Both the position numbers and the translations under genes were made by a program. DNA of 44,030 nt, taken from positions 1 through 44,030 of the forward strand of contig CAMIME010000016.1 of NCBI GenBank assembly GCA_946221035.1, in the 5' to 3' direction. The stretch is from an uncultured Campylobacter sp. GTDB lineage: Bacteria; Actinomycetota; Actinomycetes; Mycobacteriales; Mycobacteriaceae. Below are positions 15,179 to 23,703 of this stretch, one piece after another (the first letter of the stretch is position 1; the number at the start of each line of letters is the position of its first letter). The notes beneath the pieces are model-generated. The model saw only the letters and a program-made list of their open reading frames with translations. It did no database searches and was not told the origin of the DNA.

Positions 15179-16387
15179 CTACAGCGCGGCGGCGCGGGCG
15201 AGGAAGTCGAAAGCGTTGAGCTGCTCCACCTCGCCGGTCGCGAGCGGGAGGCGGTCGCCTGTCAGGAGCACGCAGCGCGAGCCCGGGGGCAGGCCCGTGA
15301 ATGAGGAGAGCTCGCGTTCGAGCACGCGATCATCGAGCGCGGTGAGGGCAGTCTGGATGAACACCGTGTCATTGCCGCGCCGGGCGAGAAAGTCGATCTC
15401 GCCGCCAGGACCGACGCCCGTGAATACCTCGAAGCGCTGGCGTAGGAGCTCGAGGTACACCTGGTTTTCCAGATCGTGGCCGGTGTTGGAGTTTCGCCGA
15501 CCCGTCAACGCATCGCGCAGGCCCGCGTCTACCCAGTAATACTTCGGTGTGGACTTCAACCACCCGCGCCCGCGGGTGTCGTAGCGGTGGCATGGGTAGA
15601 TCAGGTGCGCGTCCGCCATGAGGCCGAGGTAGCGGTCGACGGTGTCGGTGCTCACCTTGTGTCCCTGGGAGGTGAGCGTGTTCGCGATTTTGCTCGCCGC
15701 GAGCGGGGACCCGGCGTTGTCCATGACAAACGACGCGACTTTGAGGAACACCGCGGTGTCGCGCACCCCGCCCCGAATTGCGATGTCGCGGGTGAAGATC
15801 GAATCGAACAGGTCGCGGTTCAGCTGTCGCGTCAGCTCCTGCGACGGGGCGAGCACGCTTCGGGCGAACCCGCCGGTTGCCATCCACCGCTGGTAGGACG
15901 CCTCGACGGGTTCCGCGGTTGGGGTGTCGGTGAACTGCCGGAACTCCGCGAGCGAGAGCGGGAATACCTCAATGGTGAGGTACCTGCCTGCCAGATAGGT
16001 CAGCCCCTCACCCGCAAACATCGACGCGTTCGAACCCGTGACGCAAATTTCCACGTCCCCCGACGCGCGCAACGAGTTGATCACCCGCGCCCATTGGTCG
16101 AGCTCCTGCACCTCGTCCACGTGCAGATGCGTCACACCGTTATCGACCGCGTGGCGCACGTGGGCGTGGAACGCCGACGCCTCACGCAGGGGATCGAACG
16201 CGAGATCCTCGAAGTTGATGGTCAGGATCGCGTCCTTGCGCACCCCTTGCTTCACCAGGCGGTCGCGGTAAAGCTGCAGCAGCGTCGACTTGCCACTGCG
16301 GCGTACCCCGCTGATCAGGCGGACGAGGTCGGTGCCGTCCACACTCGTCAGCTCGTCGAGGTACTGCGGGCGGGGAAAGAGTTTCAC
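15179..16387 (-). CDS. AAA_14/DUF4143-type ATP-binding protein
   Basis: This 402-residue protein has the AAA_14 plus DUF4143 layout common in bacteria and archaea, whose cellular role is poorly known. The Walker A motif is GVRRSGKSTLL near residue 30, Walker B is THLHVDEVQEL near 93, and CVTGSNASMF is the sensor-1 region. The DUF4143 half has FLKVASFVMDNAGSPLAASKIANTL (winged-helix-like), PKYYWVDAGLRDALTG and ENQVYLELLRQRF followed by GEIDFLARR, a restriction-nuclease-like ExD...K region. GTG start; no ribosome site, and a large inverted repeat ends 4 bp upstream. Such genes are often scattered accessory genes, in keeping with its position between the glycan cluster and the conserved block. 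Confidence 0.82.
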   Translation of the reverse strand: MKLFPRPQYLDELTSVDGTDLVRLISGVRRSGKSTLLQLYRDRLVKQGVRKDAILTINFEDLAFDPLREASAFHAHVRHAVDNGVTHLHVDEVQELDQWARVINSLRASGDVEICVTGSNASMFAGEGLTYLAGRYLTIEVFPLSLAEFRQFTDTPTAEPVEASYQRWMATGGFARSVLAPSQELTRQLNRDLFDSIFTRDIAIRGGVRDTAVFLKVASFVMDNAGSPLAASKIANTLTSQGHKVSTDTVDRYLGLMADAHLIYPCHRYDTRGRGWLKSTPKYYWVDAGLRDALTGRRNSNTGHDLENQVYLELLRQRFEVFTGVGPGGEIDFLARRGNDTVFIQTALTALDDRVLERELSSFTGLPPGSRCVLLTGDRLPLATGEVEQLNAFDFLARAAAL

Positions 16388-16391
16388 GATT

Positions 16392-16446
16392 TACGATCGT
16401 AATCGTAAATCCACCCGATTCCGCTAAATTTACGATTACGATCGTA
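16392..16446. repeat. 19-bp perfect inverted repeat, likely operator/promoter of the ATPase gene
   Basis: Left arm TACGATCGTAATCGTAAAT (16392-16410) and right arm ATTTACGATTACGATCGTA (16428-16446) are perfect reverse complements separated by 17 nt. Each arm itself contains the palindrome TACGATCGTA. The repeat fills the gap between the end of rpiB and the ATPase start. On the minus strand TACGAT lies 8 nt before the GTG, so it could be both a -10 box and part of an operator. No T-run follows on either strand, which argues against a terminator. Confidence 0.65.
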
Positions 16447-16449
16447 TTT

Positions 16450-16923
<474 letters not shown>

Positions 16924-16930
16924 GCCGCCA

Positions 16931-16936
16931 AGCGTA
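16931..16936 (-). promoter_or_regulatory. -10 box of leaderless rpiB
   Basis: On the minus strand TACGCT is followed by 7 nt and ATG 16923. No ribosome site is present in those 7 nt. Confidence 0.5.
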
Positions 16937-16937
16937 C

Positions 16938-17552
16938 CTACACCTGCGGGTTCTCCGTGCGAGAGCGCTTGAGCTCGAAGAAGTAGGGGTACGCGGCAAG
17001 GCCCACGGCGTGGTCGAACAGTTCGCCCGCCTCCTCGCCCTCGGGCACGCGCGTGATCACGGGGCCGAAGAAGGCGGTGTCGCCGAGCTTGACCACGGGG
17101 GTGCCCACGTCGTCGCCCACGGCGTCCATCGCCTGCTGGCGGTAGCCGCGCAGGAGGTCGTCCTCGTCGTTGGTGTTGGCAACCTCGGCGAACGACGCCG
17201 GCAGACCGACCTTCTCCAGCGCCTCGGCGATCACGGCGTCGTACGCGCCGTAGCCCTCCTTGCCGCCCTCGCCGCCGGGGTGCACCAGCTCGCCCATGAC
17301 GGTGTACAGCTCGTCGACCTTGCCCGGCTCCTCCGCCTTCACCTTGGCAAAGACGCGCGCCGGGCCCCAGTTGGCTTCCATTTTGGCGGCGTAGTCGGCG
17401 GGTAAATCGCGGCCGTCGTTAAGCACTGCAAGCGACATTGGTACCCATTCGACCTCGATGTCGCGGACCTTCTCGACCTCCTTGATCCAGCGGGAGGTTT
17501 GCCAGCAGAAGGGGCAGGACACGTCGAAGTAGAACGTCACGTTTTCACTCAT
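16938..17552 (-). CDS. DsbA-family mycothiol-dependent nitroreductase-like protein
   Basis: This 204-residue thioredoxin-fold protein resembles mycobacterial Rv2466c, a mycothiol-dependent nitroreductase/oxidoreductase. The CxxC site is in FYFDVSCPFCWQTSRW at the N-terminus (CPFC). A helical insertion (about 60-140) follows, then the cis-Pro element GTPVVKLGDTAFFGPVI near 160. No signal peptide, so it is cytosolic. ATG 17552 is preceded by a -10 box TACCCT 7 nt away. The frame stays open far upstream through the antisense of pepN, but that is a GC-bias artefact. The gene is divergent from pepN with only 24 bp between the start codons. Confidence 0.88.
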   Translation of the reverse strand: MSENVTFYFDVSCPFCWQTSRWIKEVEKVRDIEVEWVPMSLAVLNDGRDLPADYAAKMEANWGPARVFAKVKAEEPGKVDELYTVMGELVHPGGEGGKEGYGAYDAVIAEALEKVGLPASFAEVANTNDEDDLLRGYRQQAMDAVGDDVGTPVVKLGDTAFFGPVITRVPEGEEAGELFDHAVGLAAYPYFFELKRSRTENPQV

Positions 17553-17559
17553 GCCACCC

Positions 17560-17569
17560 AGGGTAGCGT
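17560..17569. promoter_or_regulatory. Second bidirectional leaderless promoter (DsbA-like / pepN)
   Basis: Plus strand: TAGCGT (17564-17569), 7 nt, ATG 17577. Minus strand: TACCCT (17565-17560), 7 nt, ATG 17552. The two -10 boxes share the TA step at 17564-17565 and the intergenic region is 24 bp. Confidence 0.6.
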
Positions 17570-17576
17570 GGGTCAC

Positions 17577-19964
17577 ATGAAAACGAATTTGCTGCGGGAC
17601 GATGCGCAAAAGCGCGCACAGCTGATCTCGAACGTCCGCTACGACATCGTCGTCGACATCACCGGCGAGGACACGTTCACCACCACCAGCACCATCCGCT
17701 TCGACGCCACCGCCGGCACGACCCATTTCGACCTGGTGGCCGACGATTTCCAGGCGTTCTTGAACGGCCAGCCGACCACGCAAGAGCTTTCGCTTAGCGA
17801 CGGCGCGCACGAACTCCACGTCACCTCCACCGAGCGCTACAACCGCACCGGCGAAGGCCTGCACAAATTCACCGACCCGAAGGACGGCAAGGACTACCTC
17901 TACACCCAGTTCGAGCCGGCGATGGCGATGAAGGTGTTCGCCTGCTTCGACCAGCCGGACCTGAAGGCTACGTACAAGGTGAGCGTGAAGGCACCGGAGC
18001 GCTACACCGTCATTTTGAACGAGGCCGCGACCCGCACCGACAACGGCGACGGCACCGCGACGTGGACCACCACGATCGACTACCCGCTGTCGACCTACCT
18101 CATCTGCATCTGCGCCGGAGAGTTCGAAAAGGTCACAGACACTTACGACGCCGGCGACGGCCGCACGATCGAACTCGGCCTCTACGCCCGCGCCAGCCTG
18201 ATCCCCCACATGGACGCGGATCGCCTGTTCCGCCAGACCAAGGAGGGCTTCGACTTCTACCACGCCAACTTCGGGCGCACCTACCCGTTTGGCGACAAGT
18301 ACGACCAGGTCTTCTGCCCCGAGTACAACATGGGCGCCATGGAGCACGTGGGGTGCGTGACCTACCGCGACGAGTACATCTTCACCTCCGAGCCCACCCC
18401 GTACCGCCTCGAGCGCCGCAACGACACGATCCTGCACGAGATGGCGCACATGTGGTTCGGCGACCTGGTGACCATGCAGTGGTGGGACGACCTGTGGCTC
18501 AACGAGTCGTTCGCCACCTGGTCCGCAGCCACCGCCCAGACGGCGATCGGCGAGTACGCGGAGGCGTGGACGACGTTCGCCACCGTCGAAAAGGCGTGGG
18601 CGTACGCGCAGGACCAGCTGCCCTCGACCCACCCGATCGCGGCGGACGCCCCCGACATCGAGACCGCCGAGCAGAACTTCGACGGCATCACCTACGCGAA
18701 GGGCGCATCCGTGCTCAAGCAGCTGCAGGCGTACGTGGGCTACGAGGAGTTCTTCGCGGGCGTGCGCAGGCACTTCGACAACCACGCCTACGGCAACGCC
18801 ACCTTCGACGACCTGCTCGGCGCGCTTGAGGAGGCCTCGGGCCGCGACCTTTCCGGCTGGGCCGAAAAGTGGCTGCGCACCACCGGCGTCTCGCGGCTCT
18901 ACCCCGACCTTTCGCGTGGCTTCGCGGTGGTCCAGGAGGACCCGCGCCCGCACCGCGTGCGCATCGGGCTGTACAAGCTTATCGACGGCTCCGTCACCCG
19001 CATCCACCAAATCGAAACCGACATCACCTCTGAGCGCACCGAGTTCCCCGAGCTCGCCGGCATCGAGCACGACCTGGCGTTGGTCAACGACGACGACCTC
19101 ACCTACTGCCTCATGGGCCTCGACCCCGCGCAGCAGCAGTTCGCGGTGGATCACCTGGGCGACATCGAGGACTCGCTGGCGAAGACGCTGGTGTGGTCGT
19201 CGCTGTGGGAGTCCGTGCGCGACGGTCGCCTGCCGGCGCGCGACTACGTCGAGCTGGTCGCGCGCGAGGCGGGCCCCGACATGCAGGAGCGCATCCCCGC
19301 CCAGGCCACCGAGGCGGTGAAGCGCTACGTGGACCCGTCGTGGCAGGGCACCGGTTTCGACCTGCTCAATCAGGCGTTCCGCGGCACCGAGCCGAAGGCT
19401 GTGTTCGACCGGGCGCTGGCCCGCCTCGAGCCGACGGAGGAAACGGTCGCCTACTTCAAGGACCTGTTGGACACCTCCGACAACCAGGAGGTGCGCTGGC
19501 TCACCCTGACCAACCTCATCGCGGCGGGTGAGCTGCCCCTTTCCGCTGCGGAGGAGGAGCGCGACGACACCTCGGAGGGCAGGATTTCGCGGTTGCGTGC
19601 ACGGGCTGCCGTCGATAAGCGGTGGGCGTGGGAGCAGCTGGTCAACGAGGACCTGACGAACCTCGAAGCCCGCTACCTCATGGACGGGCTGACGTTTTTC
19701 GAGCGCGGCCTCGAGGGCCTCACCGACGAGTACTTCCGCGCGGCGCCCGCGCTGTGGGACCGGCTGACCAACGAGATGGCGCAGCGCACGCTCGAGGGCA
19801 TGTACCCGAGGTGGGATGTGACGCCGGAGGCCGTGGATCAAGCGAACGAGCTTTTGCTTAGCGACGTCCCCTCCGGCCTCAAACGCGTCGTCGCCGAAGG
19901 CCAGGACCGGGCCGCGCGCGCCGTGCGAAACCGCCAGGTCGACGCGGCGTCTGTGGATAACTAG
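17577..19964 (+). CDS. pepN: Aminopeptidase N (M1 family)
   Basis: This is a zinc metallopeptidase that removes N-terminal residues from peptides in the cytosol. It has 795 residues, slightly shorter than many M1 enzymes. The exopeptidase motif is present as MGAMEHVG (GxMEN-type with Asn replaced by His, the form I recall in actinobacterial PepN), and the zinc motif HExxH(x18)E as HEMAHMWFGDLVTMQWWDDLWLNES. The C-terminal ~330 residues are the helical ERAP1-like domain. The ATG at 17577 is 7 nt from a -10 box. A DnaA-box 9-mer lies in the last codons (19952-19960). Confidence 0.95.
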   Translation: MKTNLLRDDAQKRAQLISNVRYDIVVDITGEDTFTTTSTIRFDATAGTTHFDLVADDFQAFLNGQPTTQELSLSDGAHELHVTSTERYNRTGEGLHKFTDPKDGKDYLYTQFEPAMAMKVFACFDQPDLKATYKVSVKAPERYTVILNEAATRTDNGDGTATWTTTIDYPLSTYLICICAGEFEKVTDTYDAGDGRTIELGLYARASLIPHMDADRLFRQTKEGFDFYHANFGRTYPFGDKYDQVFCPEYNMGAMEHVGCVTYRDEYIFTSEPTPYRLERRNDTILHEMAHMWFGDLVTMQWWDDLWLNESFATWSAATAQTAIGEYAEAWTTFATVEKAWAYAQDQLPSTHPIAADAPDIETAEQNFDGITYAKGASVLKQLQAYVGYEEFFAGVRRHFDNHAYGNATFDDLLGALEEASGRDLSGWAEKWLRTTGVSRLYPDLSRGFAVVQEDPRPHRVRIGLYKLIDGSVTRIHQIETDITSERTEFPELAGIEHDLALVNDDDLTYCLMGLDPAQQQFAVDHLGDIEDSLAKTLVWSSLWESVRDGRLPARDYVELVAREAGPDMQERIPAQATEAVKRYVDPSWQGTGFDLLNQAFRGTEPKAVFDRALARLEPTEETVAYFKDLLDTSDNQEVRWLTLTNLIAAGELPLSAAEEERDDTSEGRISRLRARAAVDKRWAWEQLVNEDLTNLEARYLMDGLTFFERGLEGLTDEYFRAAPALWDRLTNEMAQRTLEGMYPRWDVTPEAVDQANELLLSDVPSGLKRVVAEGQDRAARAVRNRQVDAASVDN
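19952..19960 (-). promoter_or_regulatory. Perfect DnaA-box 9-mer (1)
   Basis: TGTGGATAA on the plus strand is the reverse complement of the DnaA box TTATCCACA. It lies in the last codons of pepN and faces a second box 32 bp away. Confidence 0.5.
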
Positions 19965-19992
19965 CGCCGTTTTGTTGACGTCTCAACGCGAG

Positions 19993-20001
19993 TTATCCAC
20001 A
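19993..20001 (+). promoter_or_regulatory. Perfect DnaA-box 9-mer (2)
   Basis: TTATCCACA in the 89-bp gap between pepN and the HNH gene, in inverted orientation to the box at 19952-19960. Confidence 0.5.
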
Positions 20002-20040
20002 GATTTTTCGTTGGGGTCTTGTGCTTTTTCGGCGCGCGCC

Positions 20041-20046
20041 TAGTGT
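20041..20046 (+). promoter_or_regulatory. -10 box of leaderless HNH gene
   Basis: TAGTGT followed by 7 nt and ATG 20054. This decides the start over an upstream in-frame start at 20021. Confidence 0.55.
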
Positions 20047-20053
20047 GCTGGGC

Positions 20054-21121
20054 ATGACGTTCGACGAACTCCTCGGCGCGCTGCTGGGGGCAGGGCTTGA
20101 GGCGCTTGCGGGCTTTGACCGCGACGCCGCGCTGCGCGTGGGCTTAAACCCCACGCAGGTGCGCGCGTGGGAGCGAGTACACCACACCTACTACGGTTCG
20201 ACGAACGCGCCGAAGCAGCAGGCGCGGGCGCTTTCCGAGGCGCTGGAGAGCGGCAAGTCGCTGGATCAACTGGCCTACATCGAGTCGCGGATCGCGCACG
20301 TGGACGATCAGCGCATGCGGCGCGAGCTGCGCCTTGCCCTGTTGCGCGTGCGGGGCAACTTCGCCGCGCTGAAGCGGCGCGCCGCCGAGATCGTGCCGCA
20401 GCCCGAGCGCAAGGCGCCGGAGGATTCGTTGCGTGCCTCGAAACCGTTCATGGGCAAGGCCACGCTGAGCCTGACCGCCGACGACGACATCGTCGCTGAC
20501 ATGGTCGCCTCCGCGCGCGTCAAGCTGGACTCGCGCGCGCCGGAGTCGCCGCAGATGGCGAAGAACTTCATCACGACGTACTTCGCTGGAGGCGCCACGC
20601 GCGCGCCGCGGCGGCCGATCGTCGGCGTGCCGCTGCCCGACTACATCCGGGTGCTGCGCCACGAAGGCGACGAGACCATCTTCGGCCTGGACAACGGCAC
20701 CACCATGACCGGCGCGGAACTGCTGCCGCTGCTGCTCGGCGACACGCTGGAGTTCGCGCTGTTCCACCCGCAGTCCGGGCCGGTGAACCTGTATCGCGGC
20801 AGCCGGCACGCGAACTCGAAGCAGCGCGACCTGGCGCGGATGACGAACCCGGTCTGCCCGTTTCCGGACTGCGGGCGCGGCGCGATCCACTGCGAGATGC
20901 ACCACGTGACCGCGTGGAAACACGGCGGGGAGACCAATCTAGGCAACCTGGTCCCCCTGTGCCGCTACCACAACCGCGTCAACGACGACGACCGCCAGCG
21001 CCGAAGACGCGGCCACATCGAGATCATCGACGGGCGCGGCATCTGGGTTTCACCCCGCGGCACCCCGGTAGCAAACCCGTACCACCCGTACGGGATGATG
21101 CAGCTGCTTTTCGACGGCTAA
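20054..21121 (+). CDS. HNH endonuclease signature protein (DUF222-like)
   Basis: This 355-residue protein belongs to the HNH-containing proteins that occur in many copies in corynebacteria and mycobacteria. The C-terminal HNH domain is complete: CPFPDCGRGAIHCEMHHVTAWKHGG, where the His-His pair and Cys knuckles bind metal, then NLGNLVPLCRYHNRVNDDD. Residues 1-230 form the helical N-terminal domain. The biological role is unknown; these proteins are thought to be nucleases and are sometimes linked to group I intron or mobile DNA history, but nothing mobile is seen here. Two DnaA-box sequences lie just upstream. The gene is convergent with metB. Confidence 0.85.
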   Translation: MTFDELLGALLGAGLEALAGFDRDAALRVGLNPTQVRAWERVHHTYYGSTNAPKQQARALSEALESGKSLDQLAYIESRIAHVDDQRMRRELRLALLRVRGNFAALKRRAAEIVPQPERKAPEDSLRASKPFMGKATLSLTADDDIVADMVASARVKLDSRAPESPQMAKNFITTYFAGGATRAPRRPIVGVPLPDYIRVLRHEGDETIFGLDNGTTMTGAELLPLLLGDTLEFALFHPQSGPVNLYRGSRHANSKQRDLARMTNPVCPFPDCGRGAIHCEMHHVTAWKHGGETNLGNLVPLCRYHNRVNDDDRQRRRRGHIEIIDGRGIWVSPRGTPVANPYHPYGMMQLLFDG

Positions 21122-21128
21122 CGCGCGC

Positions 21129-22271
21129 CTAAATCTGCGCGAGCGCCTGCTCGAGGTCGGCGATGAGGTCCGCCTCGTCCTCGATGCCCACGGAGATGCG
21201 CACGAGCTCGCCCGGCACCTCGAGGGCGGAGCCTGCGACGGAGACGTGTGTCATGGTCGCGGGGTGTTCGATGAGGCTCTCGACGCCGCCGAGGGATTCC
21301 GCGAGGCAGAACAGCTTGGTGGACTTGCAGAACGCCTTGGCCTGCTCGGTGGTCTGGAACAGGACGGAGACCATGCCGCCGAAGCGGCGCATCTGCTTCA
21401 CCGCCACGTCGTGGCCGGGGTGGGATTCCAGCCCCGGGTAGCACACGCGCGCGACCTGGGGCTGCGCGTCCAAGAACTTGGCGACGGCTTCGGCGTTGTC
21501 GCAGTGCTTCTCCATCCGCACCGCCAGGGTTTTCAGTCCTCGGCCGGTGAGGTAGGTGTCGAACGGGGATGGGTTCGCGCCCACCCAGCCGAAGAAGAAG
21601 CGCAGCTGCTCCTCGAAGTCCTCCACCAGGGAGTCCTTGCCGCAGACGATGCCGCCGACGACGTCGGAGTGGCCGCCGATGTACTTGGTGGTGGAGTGCA
21701 GCACGACGTCCGCGCCGAACTCGAAGGGCTTTTGCAGGTACGGGGAGGCAAACGTGTTGTCCACGACCAACTTCGCGCCGCCCTTGACCTTCGCAATCGC
21801 CTCCAGGTCCACGATGTCGAGCAGCGGGTTCGTCGGCGTTTCCACCCACACCGCCTTCGTCTCGGGGCGGATGGCGGCGGCGACCTCCTCGGGATTGGTC
21901 ATGTCGACGACGGTGTTCTCCACGCCCCACTGGGTGAAGATCTGCTGGATCAGGCGGTAGGTGCCGCCGTAGGCGTCGTTGGACACCACGATGTGGTCGC
22001 CGGGCTTGAGCAGGATGCGCAGCACGACGTCGATGGCGGCCATTCCGGAGGAATACGCCACCGCGTACTCGGCGCCCTCGAGCGCGGCGACGGTCTTCTC
22101 CAGCGCGGTGACCGTCGGGTTGGCCACGCGCGTGTACTCGTAGCCGCCGCGCAGCTCGGCGAGCCCGTCCTGGGCGAAGGTGGTGGAGGCGTAGATCGGG
22201 GTGTTGATCGGCCCGTACAGGCTGTCCGGCTCGTACCCCGCGTGGATGGCGTCAGTGCTGAAGGCAGTCAT
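21129..22271 (-). CDS. metB: Cystathionine gamma-synthase
   Basis: This PLP enzyme of the Cys/Met metabolism family joins cysteine with an O-acylhomoserine to give cystathionine in the methionine pathway, 380 residues. The PLP lysine lies in HSTTKYIGGHSDVVGG; AYSSGMAAI and SNDAYGGTYRL are phosphate and substrate segments; SLGGVESLIEHPATMTH is the C-terminal signature. MetB fits better than MetY/MetZ because of the length and the N-terminus MTAFSTDAIHAGYEPD, but cystathionine gamma-lyase cannot be fully excluded. -10 box TAGTGT lies 8 nt before ATG 22271. The upstream open frame antisense to mscS is spurious. Confidence 0.92.
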   Translation of the reverse strand: MTAFSTDAIHAGYEPDSLYGPINTPIYASTTFAQDGLAELRGGYEYTRVANPTVTALEKTVAALEGAEYAVAYSSGMAAIDVVLRILLKPGDHIVVSNDAYGGTYRLIQQIFTQWGVENTVVDMTNPEEVAAAIRPETKAVWVETPTNPLLDIVDLEAIAKVKGGAKLVVDNTFASPYLQKPFEFGADVVLHSTTKYIGGHSDVVGGIVCGKDSLVEDFEEQLRFFFGWVGANPSPFDTYLTGRGLKTLAVRMEKHCDNAEAVAKFLDAQPQVARVCYPGLESHPGHDVAVKQMRRFGGMVSVLFQTTEQAKAFCKSTKLFCLAESLGGVESLIEHPATMTHVSVAGSALEVPGELVRISVGIEDEADLIADLEQALAQI

Positions 22272-22279
22272 GCCCTCAC

Positions 22280-22285
22280 ACACTA
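22280..22285 (-). promoter_or_regulatory. -10 box of metB
   Basis: On the minus strand TAGTGT, 8 nt, ATG 22271. On the other strand TACACT (22323-22328) lies 9 nt before the mscS ATG, so the 66-bp gap serves both genes. Confidence 0.45.
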
Positions 22286-22337
22286 GACCAAGCTGTCCAT
22301 TCCGCGGCAATTTTATGCAGGGTACACTCTGCGCCTG

Positions 22338-23306
22338 ATGATTACACTTGCCGCGACCCAGAAAGTCGACGAGACCGTCGACACCGCCGTCAACGACGTC
22401 ACCGCCTGGTGGAACGACCCCGCCACCCGCGAATTGTTCGTCCAACGCCCCTTGAAGATCCTGCTCATCCTCCTCGTCGCGCTGGTGCTCGACCGCATCG
22501 CCGCGCGGATTATCCGCCAGGCCACGCGCCGCGGCACCGAGAACAAGAGCGCGCTGCTGGGCTACGAGGGCGGCGAAACCCCCCAGGCCCGCGCCCAGGA
22601 GTCGCGCCGCCAGCAGCGGATGAAGACGCTGGCGAATGTGGGCCGCTCGATCGCCGCGATCGTCATTTGGACGTGGGCAGTGCTCGCGATCCTGGACCAG
22701 CTGGGGGTCAACGTCGCCCCGCTGATCGCCTCCGCCGGAATCGTGGGCGTGGCCATCGGTTTCGGCGCACAGTCGTTGGTGAAGGACTTCTTCTCCGGCG
22801 CGTTCATCTTGCTGGAGAATCAGTACGGAGTGGGCGACACGATCGAAGTCAACGGCGTCACCGGCGAGGTGGAGGAGATGACGCTTCGCGTTACCACGCT
22901 TCGCGACATCGACGGCGCCCTTTGGTACATCCGCAACGGCGACATCGACCAGGTGGGCAACCACTCCATCCGCTACTCCATCGCGCGCCTGCAGATCCCG
23001 GTCTCGCTCATGGCCAACCCGGACAAGGCGGCGCGCGTGATTGAGGATTCTGCGCTCGCCGCGGCCCGCGACCCCGAGATCGCCGGCATGGTCATGCAGG
23101 CCCCAGAGATGCTCGGCCCCAGCGACTTCAACCCGACCTACGTGTCGTTTCGCCTCACGGTGAAGACGATGCCCGGTTCGCAGTGGGCCGTCGCGCGCCA
23201 CATGCACCACCGCATCCTGAAGGACCTGCACGCGCAGGGCGTGGTGCTCACGGCGATGGATTCTGTGCTTGTAGAGATGAAGGAGAACGATGGAAATCAG
23301 TCCTAA
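22338..23306 (+). CDS. mscS: MscS-family mechanosensitive channel
   Basis: This small-conductance mechanosensitive channel opens under membrane tension and protects against osmotic downshock. It has 322 residues. Membrane segments lie at about 30-50 and 100-120, and the pore helix is the Gly/Ala-rich IASAGIVGVAIGFGAQSLVKDFFSGAFIL near 130-158. The beta domain begins ILLENQYGVGDTIEVNGVTGEVEEMTLRVT, an MscS signature. The C-terminal cytoplasmic alpha/beta domain is complete. It overlaps the truncated haemoglobin gene by 17 bp, so the two are probably cotranscribed. Confidence 0.92.
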   Translation: MITLAATQKVDETVDTAVNDVTAWWNDPATRELFVQRPLKILLILLVALVLDRIAARIIRQATRRGTENKSALLGYEGGETPQARAQESRRQQRMKTLANVGRSIAAIVIWTWAVLAILDQLGVNVAPLIASAGIVGVAIGFGAQSLVKDFFSGAFILLENQYGVGDTIEVNGVTGEVEEMTLRVTTLRDIDGALWYIRNGDIDQVGNHSIRYSIARLQIPVSLMANPDKAARVIEDSALAAARDPEIAGMVMQAPEMLGPSDFNPTYVSFRLTVKTMPGSQWAVARHMHHRILKDLHAQGVVLTAMDSVLVEMKENDGNQS

Positions 23307-23703
23307 GCAGGAGCAAACGCTTTACGACGCCGTCGGTGGCGACCCGTTCTTCCACCGCCTCGTCGAAGGCTTCTACACCCAGGTCAAGCAGGACGACCTC
23401 ATCGGCCCGATGTACCCGGACCAGGATTGGGACGGCGCGCAGGACCGCCTGCGCTGGTTTTTGGTGCAGTACTGGGGTGGGCCGCGCATCTTCCAGGAGA
23501 AGCGCGGCAACCCGATGCTGCGCAAGCGCCACCTCCCGTTCGCCATCGGCGAGGCCGAGGCGGACCGGTGGTTGGAGCTCATGGGCAATTCCATGGAGCA
23601 GTTTTCTGACGACGAGCTCCCGCCCGCCTACCGGGCGCAGATGTGGAACCACATGCAGCGCGTGGCCTACATGATGATCAACCAGGGCCCGCGCGCCTAC
23701 TAG
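23290..23703 (+). CDS. glbO: Group II truncated haemoglobin (GlbO-like)
   Basis: This 137-residue 2-on-2 globin binds O2 or related ligands through haem. TLYDAVGGDPFFHRLVEGFYTQVKQDDLIGPMYP is the start of the fold. RWFLVQYWGGPRIFQEKRGNPMLRKRHLPFAIG contains the proximal His in LRKRHLPF and the Tyr and Trp used for ligand binding in group II. WNHMQRVAYMMINQGP closes it. M. tuberculosis GlbO (Rv2470) lies in the same conserved neighbourhood. It starts inside the end of mscS, and its TAG stop overlaps the stop of the convergent gene in the palindrome CTAG. Confidence 0.94.
   Translation: MEISPKQEQTLYDAVGGDPFFHRLVEGFYTQVKQDDLIGPMYPDQDWDGAQDRLRWFLVQYWGGPRIFQEKRGNPMLRKRHLPFAIGEAEADRWLELMGNSMEQFSDDELPPAYRAQMWNHMQRVAYMMINQGPRAY

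Noticed and set aside
16392..16446. Rho-independent terminator for rpiB
   Set aside because: Arms are AT-rich, the loop is 17 nt and no T-run follows on the minus strand.
17577..19841. A very long minus-strand open frame antisense to pepN, continuous with the DsbA-like gene
   Set aside because: GC-rich codon bias creates long antisense frames. The translation is Arg/Val/Gly/His-rich without domains, and the DsbA-like protein starts cleanly at 17552.
19950..20053. Origin of replication
   Set aside because: Only two DnaA boxes, no dnaA, dnaN or recF genes, and no AT-rich unwinding region.
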